The notes under the pieces are model-generated. The model did no database searches. It worked only from the letters and a program-made list of their open reading frames with translations, and was not told where the DNA came from. Position numbers and translations under genes: made by a program. Positions 44,900 through 54,690 of a stretch of 64,000 nucleotides of DNA are shown in pieces. Source of the DNA: Promethearchaeota archaeon (GTDB taxonomy: Archaea > Asgardarchaeota > Thorarchaeia > Thorarchaeales > Thorarchaeaceae); the NCBI GenBank assembly GCA_014728035.1, contig WJMJ01000018.1, forward strand, positions 1 to 64,000, given 5' to 3'. The first letter of the stretch is position 1; every line of letters begins with the position of its first letter.

Positions 44900-45250
44900 A
44901 TGGAAAAGGAAAATCACGTCGGAGTGTTTCATTACATTGCTCTGGCTCTTGGAATTGTTTCACTTACCACTTATGCATGGTGGGTATTCTTTGCTGGCAC
45001 TTGGCTGTTTGACTTGATGGATATCCTGTTTATTGCATCAGGAGTTGCTATGATACCAATCACACTCATAATAGGCAAAGCGGACTCTCGTTCTGGTAGA
45101 GTAGTCTTCACCATCATCTCAGGAGCCCTTGGAGGTGTGCATGGCTATTTAGATCTAGCATTCTTCCCAACCACCGGCGCAATGATGTTTCTACTATTTG
45201 GAATTGGACTTCTTATGACTGCATCTGCACTTATATGGATGGAGAAGTAA
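44900..45250 (+). CDS. Small four-TM membrane protein
   Basis: A 116-residue protein with four hydrophobic helices, no charged motif of note and unknown function. The ATG at 44900 follows AGGTGG (44889-44894) by five bases and is better than the GTG at 44891. It is divergent from the complex I operon and its 3' end almost meets the convergent methyltransferase gene. Confidence 0.65.
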   Translation: MEKENHVGVFHYIALALGIVSLTTYAWWVFFAGTWLFDLMDILFIASGVAMIPITLIIGKADSRSGRVVFTIISGALGGVHGYLDLAFFPTTGAMMFLLFGIGLLMTASALIWMEK

Positions 45251-45272
45251 TTGCAAAGGAGCATGTTAGACT

Positions 45273-46271
45273 CTATCTATCATTGTTCATTGGTGAGAAT
45301 TGTACAATTGCCCAAGTAACATGGGTAGGAATTGCAGGAAGCGCATCAATCTTAATCTCGAAGATTTCGCTAGATGCGGTTGGTTCAATAAACGAATCCT
45401 CCTCGAACAAAATAGAAGTCTCAAAAAATGATGCAGACATATCTTCAAGTCTATTTTTGAATCCAAATTCCAGCTCGTATTCCTCAAGGATTTCTGCGTT
45501 CTCATCTTCATTATCTGGAAAGAAATAGGTTAGAAAGTAAGCTACTCCATTAAGACACCTTTTCAGTTCCTTGAGAAATTCTTCACTTTGTGTGATGTTA
45601 GTTAGACCGAGATTAGTTGTGAAAACCCCAATTGATCTATCTTTGAAAGGCATTTTTTTAGCATCAAATGCAATCAGACTTACTTTGTCATAAAGTCCAA
45701 AATGTTCTAATCGTTCCTTATTTCTCTGAAGAATACTTGGACTGATATCACTCAGAATAACAGGATTATCCAGCTGTGAAAACATTTCTGCAAATCCACC
45801 CATCCCAGAAGCAATATCGATGATTACATCACTTTTGTCAGAGAGCAATTTTTTCAATTGTGCTTTTTTCTTCTGATACGCCAGATTATAAGAGTCAGTA
45901 TAAATCTCCACTTCAGACCGTATTTCCTCCGCTCGATCATAATCTCCTCTTTCATCAAGAATCATTGAACGTAGGAATTTATCTGCAGGATTCAAAGTTG
46001 ATAAATCACTCTGCATGAGTTTTTCTTCATACTCAGAATTGGTATCCAATGCCTTTGCGAGGTTACTTTGTACAACTCTCCAGAAATCAGCATCGTTTGA
46101 AACATCTAGAAGAAAGACAGCAATTCCATCTTTTACAAAATAATGAGTATCACATTCACTACAAGAAACCTCAGCCTCGATAATTCTGTTTTCTGTTTCG
46201 GTTTGGATACTCCATTCTAAATCATTATGGCACTGAGGGCAATAGAATAGTGTCTGAATGGATTTTAGCAT
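45273..46271 (-). CDS. Zinc-ribbon SAM-dependent methyltransferase
   Basis: A 332-residue protein. The N-terminal Trm112-like zinc ribbon (FYCPQCHND ... VSCSECDTHYFVKDGI) is followed from about residue 150 by a class I methyltransferase fold (VIIDIASGMGGFAEMF, PVILSDISPSIL, LIAFDAKKMPFKDRS, GVFTTNLGLTNI). The fused ribbon suggests RNA or protein modification, but the acceptor is not identifiable. ATG 46271 is chosen over TTG 46280. Confidence 0.85.
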   Translation of the reverse strand: MLKSIQTLFYCPQCHNDLEWSIQTETENRIIEAEVSCSECDTHYFVKDGIAVFLLDVSNDADFWRVVQSNLAKALDTNSEYEEKLMQSDLSTLNPADKFLRSMILDERGDYDRAEEIRSEVEIYTDSYNLAYQKKKAQLKKLLSDKSDVIIDIASGMGGFAEMFSQLDNPVILSDISPSILQRNKERLEHFGLYDKVSLIAFDAKKMPFKDRSIGVFTTNLGLTNITQSEEFLKELKRCLNGVAYFLTYFFPDNEDENAEILEEYELEFGFKNRLEDMSASFFETSILFEEDSFIEPTASSEIFEIKIDALPAIPTHVTWAIVQFSPMNNDR

Positions 46272-46418
46272 GATTCTCAAATTTTGAAAGAAATAGTAAT
46301 TAAAAAGAAATCACTTCTACGCAAATTTCGAATTAATAAACAAGTACGTAATGTAATTCAAAATTTCAGTCCCAGACTTTAAGAGATATCATTTCATAAT
46401 ATAACCTGAGATGAGAGA

Positions 46419-46655
46419 ATGAATACTTCAAAGGTAATCGGTATTCTTACAGGGTTAATTGGATGCATAATTTTAGCCATTAGTGGTTGGTTCATTGTAT
46501 TTGGAATCCAGTGGGTAGTCTGGAATGCACCATTATCTATGAATCCTCCTAGCGATATCGCATGGTTGGTTGTTTCTGCTACGCCTCTTGGATTTTTTTT
46601 ACTTGGATTAGGATTCATGATGATACTATGGAGCAAAACTCTATTCTTTGAATGA
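46419..46655 (+). CDS. Small two-TM membrane protein
   Basis: A 78-residue protein with two hydrophobic segments (VIGILTGLIGCIILAISGWF and WLVVSATPLGFFLLGLGFMM) separated by a short loop. No family recognised. A TATA-like ATAATATAA about 20-25 bases upstream suggests a short leader. Confidence 0.55.
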   Translation: MNTSKVIGILTGLIGCIILAISGWFIVFGIQWVVWNAPLSMNPPSDIAWLVVSATPLGFFLLGLGFMMILWSKTLFFE

Positions 46656-46734
46656 TTCTCACTTCTTATGAGTAGAGCTGGTTGGCAATATTAGCAAGGA
46701 GTAGGATGAAATAAGACAAGAAATCAAATGAAAT

Positions 46735-47235
46735 TCAACCCGGTAGCGATTTCTCATCATTTTCTTTAAGTATTTCTTGCGCGAGTTCACCATAGATATC
46801 TTCACGAGTTGATAGCCAAGTTAGAAATCTTTCAAATTCACCTTCAGGTGCACTCCATTTTGGATCGTTCAGATATTCCTGAAGATACTCAAGTCCCTCT
46901 CTGGGACTCATATTTTCAATCGCTTCCATAAATCCATCAAATGAACTGACATCTCTATGAACCATCACACCTATCATCTGAATATGTATGAAAAAAAAGC
47001 CCATCAAAATCAACAATAACAAATTAATGCTTCCGAACACTTCAATCCAAAATGGACTACCAGACATAAGAACAGCAGCTCTTGTAGATACTATAAGAAT
47101 AGTTACTGACAACATCCAGAAGATGAAGAACAACAGTCGGACACTAATTTGAGTATCATAATACTTTACAATTGATAGATATGCTAAGAAGGCTAGAGAA
47201 AAAAATGAAACAATAATGCCAATAACCTCTAACAA
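46735..47235 (-). CDS. Membrane protein with three helices and soluble tail
   Basis: A 166-residue protein. Three N-terminal hydrophobic helices (IGIIVSFFSLAFLAYLSIV, RLLFFIFWMLSVTILIVS, INLLLLILMGFFFIHIQ) resemble small DUF2304-like membrane proteins in layout; that link is weak. They are followed by a helical acidic domain of about 70 residues (MSPREGLEYLQEYLND). Function unknown. It converges on the preceding small gene. Confidence 0.6.
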   Translation of the reverse strand: MLEVIGIIVSFFSLAFLAYLSIVKYYDTQISVRLLFFIFWMLSVTILIVSTRAAVLMSGSPFWIEVFGSINLLLLILMGFFFIHIQMIGVMVHRDVSSFDGFMEAIENMSPREGLEYLQEYLNDPKWSAPEGEFERFLTWLSTREDIYGELAQEILKENDEKSLPG

Positions 47236-47417
47236 TCATACATACCTCATCTGCAATTCTAAGGATAATGAAATAAATTATCAATTATTTCAAAATTCCG
47301 ATTTTGCTTAATTTGGTTTCAAATAAAGGACCAAAATATCCTAGATAGATAAAAAAGCAGAAATGAAACAATTAGAATGTTATACTCAATCATGGAATAT
47401 TGCCGAGTGAATTGTCT

Positions 47418-49259
47418 ATGAGTATGAGAGATAAATTTCAGAAAGTCAGAAGTAAGAAATTATTCAATGAGATTAAAGAACATATGATTATGGGCCAATT
47501 CAAAGATGCACTTGAGAAAATCAATTCACTTGACGTGCAATATCTTCCTGATTCTGAGCAAGTTGAACTAAGAATTGAAGCTTGGAAGATAATGTGCATC
47601 ACACGTCAGGGCAAGTACCAAGAAGGATTGAAACTTGCTGATGCGTTTATTCAATCTTGTGTAGAAGAAGAATTATGCAGGGAACCTATTCTTGACACAA
47701 TAATTGCAAAATCCTATTCATATAGTGCACTAGGAAAGATAGATGATGGTTTGGATATGTGTAAAAAGGCTGAACAAATCCTCAAGAATCTCGACCTGAC
47801 AACAAGAGAAAATCGAGCACGTTTGGCGAGCGTTTTGACAATCCAAGGATTAAATGCATTACATCAAGGAGACCTTGAATTAGCAATTGAGATATATTCA
47901 CAGAGTTATCCAATTCTAGATGAACTTGGAAACAAGAAAAGTGCTTCCGCAGCACTACACAATATAGGCAGTACATACCGAGTAATGGGAGATCTTGATA
48001 GAGCTCTAGAATACGTTGAAATGTCGAAAGCAATTTCAGAAGAAATCGAGTACATTCCGAACCTAGCTGGTGCATACACCACAACTGGAATTATCTTCTA
48101 TCAAAAAGGGCAACTCGAAAAAGCATCGGATAATCTCGATAAAAGTCTAGAGATGTTCAGGGATATCGGGCATAGAGTGTATCTGGCCAGAGGTCTATAT
48201 TATGCAGTGGTGATTGCTGTTGCTCAAGAAGACTTGAAGAGAGCAGATGAATATCTGAATCAGATGAGCGCAATTAACAATGAATTGGATAGCCTTCTCA
48301 TAAGTCAGCATTACCGTGTAGCAAAAGCATTATGGCACAAATCTAAGGGAGAACCAACGGATTTGCAAATAGCCCACGATCTTTTCGAACAAGTTGTGAA
48401 TGAGAAGATTACTTTCTTTGAGGTTACATTTCAATCACTGCTCAGTCTAAGCGACCTTCTCTTAGAACAAATGAAATCTTCAGATAGCGAAGAACACATG
48501 GGAAGTATCAAAGAGTATGCTGAGATGGCTCTTGAGATTGCAGTTAGTCAAGGTTCTCATTGGCTTGAAGCTGAAACTTACTGTTTACAAGCACAAATAG
48601 CTTTGATTGAGATAGACTATGAGAAAGCTAAACAGTTACTAACCAAAGCCCAACTAATTGCAGATGATAAGGGATTACATCAGTTAGCTAGAAGAATTTC
48701 CAAGGAATTTGACGAATTGCTTAGGAAAGAAGAGAGATGGACAGAGATTAGCAAAAGTGGAGCATCAGTTTCAGAAAGACTAGAAATCGCTCAGATAAAT
48801 GAACGAGTAGAAAGGATGGCGAAAATCCAAGAGGCTGTTACACCAGATGAAGAAAAAGATCAACCAATTCAGTTCATGCTTCTTTCAGCTCATGAAGGAT
48901 ACTGCATTGTTTCTAAAGAATTCGAGACATCCTTTAAGGTAGACGAGTCCCTTGTGAGTGGATTTCTAAGTGCAATTACAAGTTTCAGTGATGAAGTTTT
49001 TTCATTACCACTTGATAGAATTAAAGTAGGCGAATTTATCTTACTCTTTAGAGCCATTATGCCCTTTCTGTTCTGCTATGTATTCAAAGGAGAGTCTTAC
49101 TCAGCATTGAAGAAAGTAGAACAAATAATCGAATATCTAAAAGAGGATGAAGTATTATGGATGTCTTTACGTGAAACAATAGAATCTGGAAAACTTAATA
49201 ATCAGGTCAATCAGGAAGTGCAAAGAATTGTTACCGATGTATTCCAGATAGTTGCATAA
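47418..49259 (+). CDS. TPR-repeat protein
   Basis: A 613-residue cytoplasmic helical protein. TPR-type pairs are clear around residues 85-290, for example ALHQGDLELAIEIYSQSYPI, IGSTYRVMGDLDRALEYVEM and TTGIIFYQKGQLEKASDNLDKS, with further repeats to about 440. The C-terminal 170 residues form a mixed alpha/beta region (PIQFMLLSAHEGYCIVS ... FKVDESLVSGFLSAITSFSDEVF), perhaps a longin- or roadblock-like or sensor domain; I cannot name it. ATG 47418 is preferred to TTG 47400. Confidence 0.8.
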   Translation: MSMRDKFQKVRSKKLFNEIKEHMIMGQFKDALEKINSLDVQYLPDSEQVELRIEAWKIMCITRQGKYQEGLKLADAFIQSCVEEELCREPILDTIIAKSYSYSALGKIDDGLDMCKKAEQILKNLDLTTRENRARLASVLTIQGLNALHQGDLELAIEIYSQSYPILDELGNKKSASAALHNIGSTYRVMGDLDRALEYVEMSKAISEEIEYIPNLAGAYTTTGIIFYQKGQLEKASDNLDKSLEMFRDIGHRVYLARGLYYAVVIAVAQEDLKRADEYLNQMSAINNELDSLLISQHYRVAKALWHKSKGEPTDLQIAHDLFEQVVNEKITFFEVTFQSLLSLSDLLLEQMKSSDSEEHMGSIKEYAEMALEIAVSQGSHWLEAETYCLQAQIALIEIDYEKAKQLLTKAQLIADDKGLHQLARRISKEFDELLRKEERWTEISKSGASVSERLEIAQINERVERMAKIQEAVTPDEEKDQPIQFMLLSAHEGYCIVSKEFETSFKVDESLVSGFLSAITSFSDEVFSLPLDRIKVGEFILLFRAIMPFLFCYVFKGESYSALKKVEQIIEYLKEDEVLWMSLRETIESGKLNNQVNQEVQRIVTDVFQIVA

Positions 49260-49373
49260 TAGAAGGCATTGTAGGATAAACTTGAGAAATTAGTAATTTC
49301 TCATAACAAGGCTTATCCTTTTCTTCCCAATAGATATTCTGAATCTTTGTACATGCCTTGTGGTGGTATTGTA

Positions 49374-51365
49374 ATGTTTCATATTTCAAAAAAAATAATT
49401 CTTTATTCTATTCTAACATTAATGATATGTCAGCCCATTATTCCTATTGATAAAACAGGAACCTACTCATCTGTATCTACCGATACTCCACCTTCTAGCA
49501 TCTTTGTAGAGAACATTCTAGAAGATCCATCTCTAGATTCTGAACCCGAAGTTGTAATAGAAGGCGATTCTGGAGAATTTTCATATGTCTACCATAAGGC
49601 AGATGATGAGAACGATTTCAATCATATGAACCTTACATGGGAGCACAGCTCAGGTAATGAGTTAGATTTTAGAACGGGAGGAAATGAAGCGATGCCAGAC
49701 TATTGGGATTTCATCTACTTTTATCAAGAATTTGAGTGGCAAGATAACGAACTTCCATTAGATGCAACTCTTCATCTAAATTATAATATCAATTCAACTG
49801 GTTCATTTGTTTTAGAAAATGGTGGACAAAACACTTTTCGGTGTTATGTGTGGTTAATTGATTCTTCAGAAAATTGGATAATGCTTTACGAATCGTTTCC
49901 ACCCTATATTGAAGAGTATCAACAAAAAGAATATTATCTGAATTACTTCCAAATTAGGGATGCCTGGGGAGGGACCATTGAAGATAGTAGTGGGGAACAA
50001 GAAGATCCTTCAGACACAGTTAGATTTGCAGTTGGTTTAGCACCAGAATATTATGAAACATATCCATTTGACGATTTCAATGGGTCTGTGACCTTGAGTA
50101 TTAGAGAAATGAAGTTGTTCACTTATATGAAAACAGAACCTACAGAATCAGATATTCTTGACCCCATATATAACACAACTTGGCATTATCCTCCTGAGAA
50201 TGTATTCCCAGATATCTCGAACGAATATAATGAATCCTTGATGGATTTTAGGGATCTAACAATTGCGGATGATGGATTTGTATATGTCTTATGTCAAGCA
50301 CGCAATACCTTCGATCTATATTCCACTGGAAGGTCTTATTCCTACCAGATCCTGATGAAATACTCTCCAGAACTTGAACTTGTATGGACATCACGGAATG
50401 CAAATCTAACCTACGGATTTGACATAATTACCTATGATGGATTTATTTACACAACAGGGAATAAATGGAATCCATCTCATAGTTCAAAAGACCTATTATT
50501 TACAAAATGGTCCTTAGAAGGAGAGAAGGTTTGGGAAACCCAATGGGGTACATTCCATGATGAACTGGGAATGAGTATAGGAGTATCAGAGGACGGAGGA
50601 TTCTATGTGTTAGGAGGGCAATACAATCATACACTGGAACCAATGTTGGATAGATCAGTATTCCTAAAATTTGATTCTTCAGGTTCAGTAGAATGGAATA
50701 ATACTAACGAATTTCCTGCACGCGGTGGAAATTACGAAATTTTTATGGTGTCTGATGGTATATTTTGGGGGCCCAGTTATATCATGAAACTAGACTTCAA
50801 CTGTGAACAAGTATGGAATATTTCTACATTCCACTATAAGTATTGGGTGGATAATGCAGGCGACTTGTATACAATTAGGACTAGTACCGCACCTGATACC
50901 AATATAGAGGAACTCAATGTTACCAAATGGGAATCAAATGATGAAATTGAATGGAGTTCAAATTATTCATTAATTTACAAAGATGGCAGAAGTGATAATA
51001 TCGAGGGTCTGGATATAACTGTTAACTCAGCTGGTGATGTCTATGTTTTGGTTTTGGGTCGTAGTCTTAGCTGGGATAATCATCTCTTGAAGTACAATCA
51101 AGATGGAACCCTTATGTCCGACAAATTAGTCTGTCCGGAGGTTGATGAAGCAATGCTGTGGCAGACAACGAAGATGATGTTAAAAGAGAATGGAGTGCTA
51201 TATATTGGATACACTGAACTATGCTCTAAGGGGATAAAGTTAGAGGCGTATGTGGCTGATCAAGAATTATTCGACCAAGGATGGATAATTCTAGTAATTA
51301 TTGCAATCATCGGAATAGTGTCTGTTGCTTTGCTCCTAATTATTTACCAGACTAAAATACGATAA
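49374..51365 (+). CDS. Secreted beta-propeller surface protein, C-terminally anchored
   Basis: A 663-residue protein: signal peptide (KKIILYSILTLMICQPIIP), a beta-sandwich-like domain in residues 40-260, then SBBP-like propeller blades (YSPELELVWTSRNAN, WSLEGEKVWETQWG, SVSEDGGFYVLGGQ-type strands, LKYNQDGTL) to about 625. A single C-terminal membrane helix (IILVIIAIIGIVSVALLLII) and a short basic tail follow. It is an extracellular protein of unknown ligand; such propeller proteins are frequent in Asgard and related archaea. The start is not well determined (49347 possible). Confidence 0.75.
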   Translation: MFHISKKIILYSILTLMICQPIIPIDKTGTYSSVSTDTPPSSIFVENILEDPSLDSEPEVVIEGDSGEFSYVYHKADDENDFNHMNLTWEHSSGNELDFRTGGNEAMPDYWDFIYFYQEFEWQDNELPLDATLHLNYNINSTGSFVLENGGQNTFRCYVWLIDSSENWIMLYESFPPYIEEYQQKEYYLNYFQIRDAWGGTIEDSSGEQEDPSDTVRFAVGLAPEYYETYPFDDFNGSVTLSIREMKLFTYMKTEPTESDILDPIYNTTWHYPPENVFPDISNEYNESLMDFRDLTIADDGFVYVLCQARNTFDLYSTGRSYSYQILMKYSPELELVWTSRNANLTYGFDIITYDGFIYTTGNKWNPSHSSKDLLFTKWSLEGEKVWETQWGTFHDELGMSIGVSEDGGFYVLGGQYNHTLEPMLDRSVFLKFDSSGSVEWNNTNEFPARGGNYEIFMVSDGIFWGPSYIMKLDFNCEQVWNISTFHYKYWVDNAGDLYTIRTSTAPDTNIEELNVTKWESNDEIEWSSNYSLIYKDGRSDNIEGLDITVNSAGDVYVLVLGRSLSWDNHLLKYNQDGTLMSDKLVCPEVDEAMLWQTTKMMLKENGVLYIGYTELCSKGIKLEAYVADQELFDQGWIILVIIAIIGIVSVALLLIIYQTKIR

Positions 51366-51476
51366 AATAGTATTAAAAACAGTAGAATAATGAATGAAAT
51401 GATGATTTGCAATTTAGTTCAAAGAATCATTCTTCCTAACAATGATGAGAATTCATGTCTATTGCTAAGTTAATAT

Positions 51477-51794
51477 ATGAAAGCGTCCTTCAACAATGTG
51501 ATTAAAATGCCAAAAGTTTGTTCAGAATGTGGAGATGCGATTCCTTCGGCAACAGCAAAACATCTTCAAAAACAGAGGTCTGACGACCGACTGGTCTGTC
51601 CTAAGTGTGTAAGCAAGCTTATCAAATCAAAAGAGTTGCATCACCCGATGTGTGAAAAATGTCGTGAACCAATAGATCCAGCTCTGCTACAAGCATATGC
51701 GGTATCAGGTCATAATGAGAACATGCCCTCATTCTGTGAGAAGTGTGGCAAGAAGGGCTCACCAAAACTTCCACCAAAACGTTTGTATGATTGA
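51477..51794 (+). CDS. Small zinc-ribbon protein
   Basis: A 105-residue protein with four CxxC pairs (CSECG, CPKC, CEKC, CEKCG) forming probably two zinc ribbons with a basic linker. It may bind nucleic acid or protein. ATG 51477 is taken; ATG 51507 would start directly at MPKVCSECG. There is no operon partner. Confidence 0.65.
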   Translation: MKASFNNVIKMPKVCSECGDAIPSATAKHLQKQRSDDRLVCPKCVSKLIKSKELHHPMCEKCREPIDPALLQAYAVSGHNENMPSFCEKCGKKGSPKLPPKRLYD

Positions 51795-52109
51795 ATAGCT
51801 CTCTTTGTTGGAATTTTTATCTTTGTGAGAATCTCAACAGCTGTATTTTGAATAACTCTATAATTAGATTAAAAATCGGATTTTCGCAATGTTAGAATCT
51901 TTAAATGAAACGCATGAGTAGAATACTCAGTGGCAAGATAGAAAGTATAAGTTAAATTGTGAATGGCTTTTCTCGGATGATATCGACCACATTTGACCAT
52001 TTTACATGTCGAATGGAAGATTCAGATTGCAAATTGTATATTACAAATCACAATCTATCCCGATATCGCAGACATGGATTTTGTAGGAAGTAATCAGATA
52101 CCAAAAATT
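51795..52109. other. Intergenic region of 315 bases
   Basis: No reading frame above 20 codons with a start site. An imperfect inverted repeat lies at 52025-52055 (GATTG ... CAATC arms with an AT-rich interior). It lies after both convergent genes, so it is more likely termination-related than an operator. Confidence 0.4.
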
Positions 52110-52556
52110 CTAGTTTTCTGGAGGATATCTAGATGCATCTTCTTGCAACATACCTGAGGTTGTAGATTCTTCAAGAGTAGGCATGATAGAAAATCCAGCT
52201 GCTATGAAAAGAGCACCACCAACCCCCCAGGAAACCAAGAATAGGGCATCAGAGAATGTTACTGTACCATCGAGAGGGGGCATAAGCAATACGACAATAA
52301 ACATCATTGTAGCTATGACACCGGAGATTGCTAACATTGTTGGTTTTATTTTGCTCCTTTCTGGTTTGAGATACCCACCCAGACTAAAAATGAGAATTAA
52401 TGGTGCAGAGAGCAACCATGCTAGAAATGGAAATCTTTCCAGAATGTAACCAGGATTTGTGACCTCCAGATAGAGAAAATTGAAAAAATACGTGCTGAGG
52501 AGTAGTACACCTAACCAAAGAATGCAATATGATTCGCTGTCTTCTCTTAGTTTCAT
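52110..52556 (-). CDS. Four-TM membrane protein downstream of the FAD-NuoB fusion
   Basis: A 148-residue protein with four hydrophobic helices (ILWLGVLLLSTYFFNFLYL, FLAWLLSAPLILIFSLGGYL, MLAISGVIATMMFIVVLLM, ALFLVSWGVGGALFIAAGF) and short polar ends. The ATG at 52556 follows AGGTG (52563-52567), which overlaps the stop of the upstream fusion gene, so the two are almost certainly cotranscribed. It has no haem-ligand pattern I can defend. It could be a membrane anchor or an unrelated partner. Confidence 0.7.
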   Translation of the reverse strand: MKLREDSESYCILWLGVLLLSTYFFNFLYLEVTNPGYILERFPFLAWLLSAPLILIFSLGGYLKPERSKIKPTMLAISGVIATMMFIVVLLMPPLDGTVTFSDALFLVSWGVGGALFIAAGFSIMPTLEESTTSGMLQEDASRYPPEN

Positions 52557-52565
52557 GATACACAC

Positions 52566-54506
52566 CTATGACAAGATACCTAACGCATCCTGATTTTCAT
52601 TCTTCATTTGCCAGTGAGTTGTTCCTGCTCTGATCTTATTCTGAAGAATCAGATGTGCTCGTATGAAATCTGAAGGCTTTGGCGGACAACCAGGTAGGTA
52701 AACATCAACTGGCACTACTTTATCTGGGGGAGTCATAAGTGAATATCCATCCCAAAATAGACCACCACTTGCAGCACATTGTCCAAAAGATATGACGAAT
52801 TTAGGCTCGGGCATTTGTTCGTAAATTCTTCTTAGACGGGGTGCCATCTTCTTCGTTAAACTACCCGATATCCACAGTACATCAGTCTGGCGAGGTCCAA
52901 ACAATGGAAGCATACCAAATCGTTCTACATCCCATCTGGATGCAACTCCAGCAGCACCATCAACCATACAACATCCAAGACCATATTGCACAGGCCATGG
53001 ACTATGAGCTCTCCCCCAGCGAAGAAGCCACTTTATTGGAGGTACGTTCTGAAACCACTTTAACAGAATCGGTGCAATCCTTCCAAATCCATTTCTAAGA
53101 AAATCAAAAGCAATCCACATGAAGTACTTTCCAATTCGAAGAATGAATGGAAGCCAATAAGCGAATATCTTCCCTGGATTCGATATTTCCTTTGGGTCAA
53201 ATTTCAATTTTGCACTTCGAATTCTGGCTAGTCTTTTCTTACCAAAGTATTCAGGAGCATAATTGGCAAACCATATTCCTGTAGAGTGGGCATGACCACC
53301 ATGCCGCTGTGCAATCTTGAAAATGACAAAACTCTGAGCCCAAGAAAGCATATAGAATCGTCTTCGTTCATCTTCCAAAAAATAACCCATCATCGTGACA
53401 CCTGCTTTAGATGTCACGTAACCATCCACACCAGCTTTAGCAGAGGCTTGTTCAAATTGAAAATCATCCAAGATTGCGTGAAGATTCTCAAGTGGAGCAA
53501 AGGCCTGACCAACAACGAGAGTGGGACCCGCCTTTTTGATCTTCATTGGATAGAAACGATCTTCCCATTCATGCTCCGCAACATGACGATCATAGATAGT
53601 TCCATGATATTCTTCAGTGACCTCACAAACAATTCGTAAACCAGCTTTGCGTTCATCCTCATTTCCATCAAAAGCAAATACAACAACACAGTGATGAACA
53701 GGGTAGGGGAAGGGTTCCTCCTCTTCCCATATCTTCTTCTTGAGATCAACATACTTGCTCTCTTTGAATTTGATTGTGTGAGGAATGGGAGCTTCTTCTA
53801 TTACCTTTTCAATAGCCATATTCATCAAATAATTTTCAGGAAAACTCACTACAATAGGGTCTATTGGAGTTAGAGGTTTACACTTCAGTTTAACCTTGGT
53901 AATTATTCCCAGAATTCCTTCTGTATCGCAAAATAGATCACGTTCTTTTGTCCTAACAATTTTTCCAGTAGGAAGAACAACTTCAAACTCAAGAACGCTG
54001 TCGTTAACAATACCGTATTTTAGTGAGCCAATACCATCTCCACCTTGTGCCACCCAGCCACCAATCGTAGCTGAAAGACCTGATGAGGGGTAGCATCTAA
54101 GATCGAGGTTTTGACGGTTTAGTTCATGTTGTAGATTTGCCCAAGATATACCAGGTTCTGTCCAGACCCATTCTTCTTCTGTATTGATTTCGAGAACGGC
54201 ATCCATCTCACGCATATCTACAATTATTCCCCCTTTCCGGGGAATAGCGCCTCCGTAGCCTGAGGTTCCTGCTCCCCGAGGTACTAATGGAATTTTCTCA
54301 TCATTAGCAAATTTGTAAAGAGCCTGCACCTCTCGAGGAGTTCTAGGACGCACTAACGCATCAGGGGTATTATTCATCAACCAGCCTACTTGTTTCGGAA
54401 GAGATCCGACATCTTGAGAATGGATTATAAGCTCGTGCTTTGCTGTAACTACACGACCTTGGAAAATCTCCAGAAGATTTTCAATCTGTTTATCCTTTAA
54501 TCCCAT
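52566..54506 (-). CDS. Fusion of GlcD/D-LDH-type FAD dehydrogenase with complex I subunit NuoB
   Basis: A 646-residue protein of two families in one uninterrupted frame. Residues about 45-215 are an FAD-binding PCMH fold (PRGAGTSGYGG at 76-86, SGLSATIGG near 142-150). Residues about 220-430 are the FAD-linked oxidase C-terminal domain with HGGHAHSTG at 402-410. A hydrophobic, amphipathic linker follows (near 448-488). Residues about 500-630 are NuoB: Cys512-Cys513 in GLGCCMVD, then PRQTDVLWISG, TKKMAPRLRRIYEQMPEP, Cys577 in GQCAASGG and Cys607 in LPGCPPKP. All four ligands of cluster N2 are therefore present. ATG 54506 follows GAGGT by six bases. The substrate is unknown (lactate, glycolate or another 2-hydroxyacid by family). 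Confidence 0.95.
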   Translation of the reverse strand: MGLKDKQIENLLEIFQGRVVTAKHELIIHSQDVGSLPKQVGWLMNNTPDALVRPRTPREVQALYKFANDEKIPLVPRGAGTSGYGGAIPRKGGIIVDMREMDAVLEINTEEEWVWTEPGISWANLQHELNRQNLDLRCYPSSGLSATIGGWVAQGGDGIGSLKYGIVNDSVLEFEVVLPTGKIVRTKERDLFCDTEGILGIITKVKLKCKPLTPIDPIVVSFPENYLMNMAIEKVIEEAPIPHTIKFKESKYVDLKKKIWEEEEPFPYPVHHCVVVFAFDGNEDERKAGLRIVCEVTEEYHGTIYDRHVAEHEWEDRFYPMKIKKAGPTLVVGQAFAPLENLHAILDDFQFEQASAKAGVDGYVTSKAGVTMMGYFLEDERRRFYMLSWAQSFVIFKIAQRHGGHAHSTGIWFANYAPEYFGKKRLARIRSAKLKFDPKEISNPGKIFAYWLPFILRIGKYFMWIAFDFLRNGFGRIAPILLKWFQNVPPIKWLLRWGRAHSPWPVQYGLGCCMVDGAAGVASRWDVERFGMLPLFGPRQTDVLWISGSLTKKMAPRLRRIYEQMPEPKFVISFGQCAASGGLFWDGYSLMTPPDKVVPVDVYLPGCPPKPSDFIRAHLILQNKIRAGTTHWQMKNENQDALGILS

Positions 54507-54690
54507 TAGCAAACCTCTGAGGAGACTCTATTGCTTAGGAACAAACAGACCGATTTCATACATAAAAAGATAGCGAGTGATAAAAAAGGAACATGACAGA
54601 TAATTCCTCTTTCGGATACGTTAAAGATATTAGATGTGGTAAAGGAATGAAAAGATGTTCTGCTTTGTGTAAAAAGATGGAGCGATTTGA

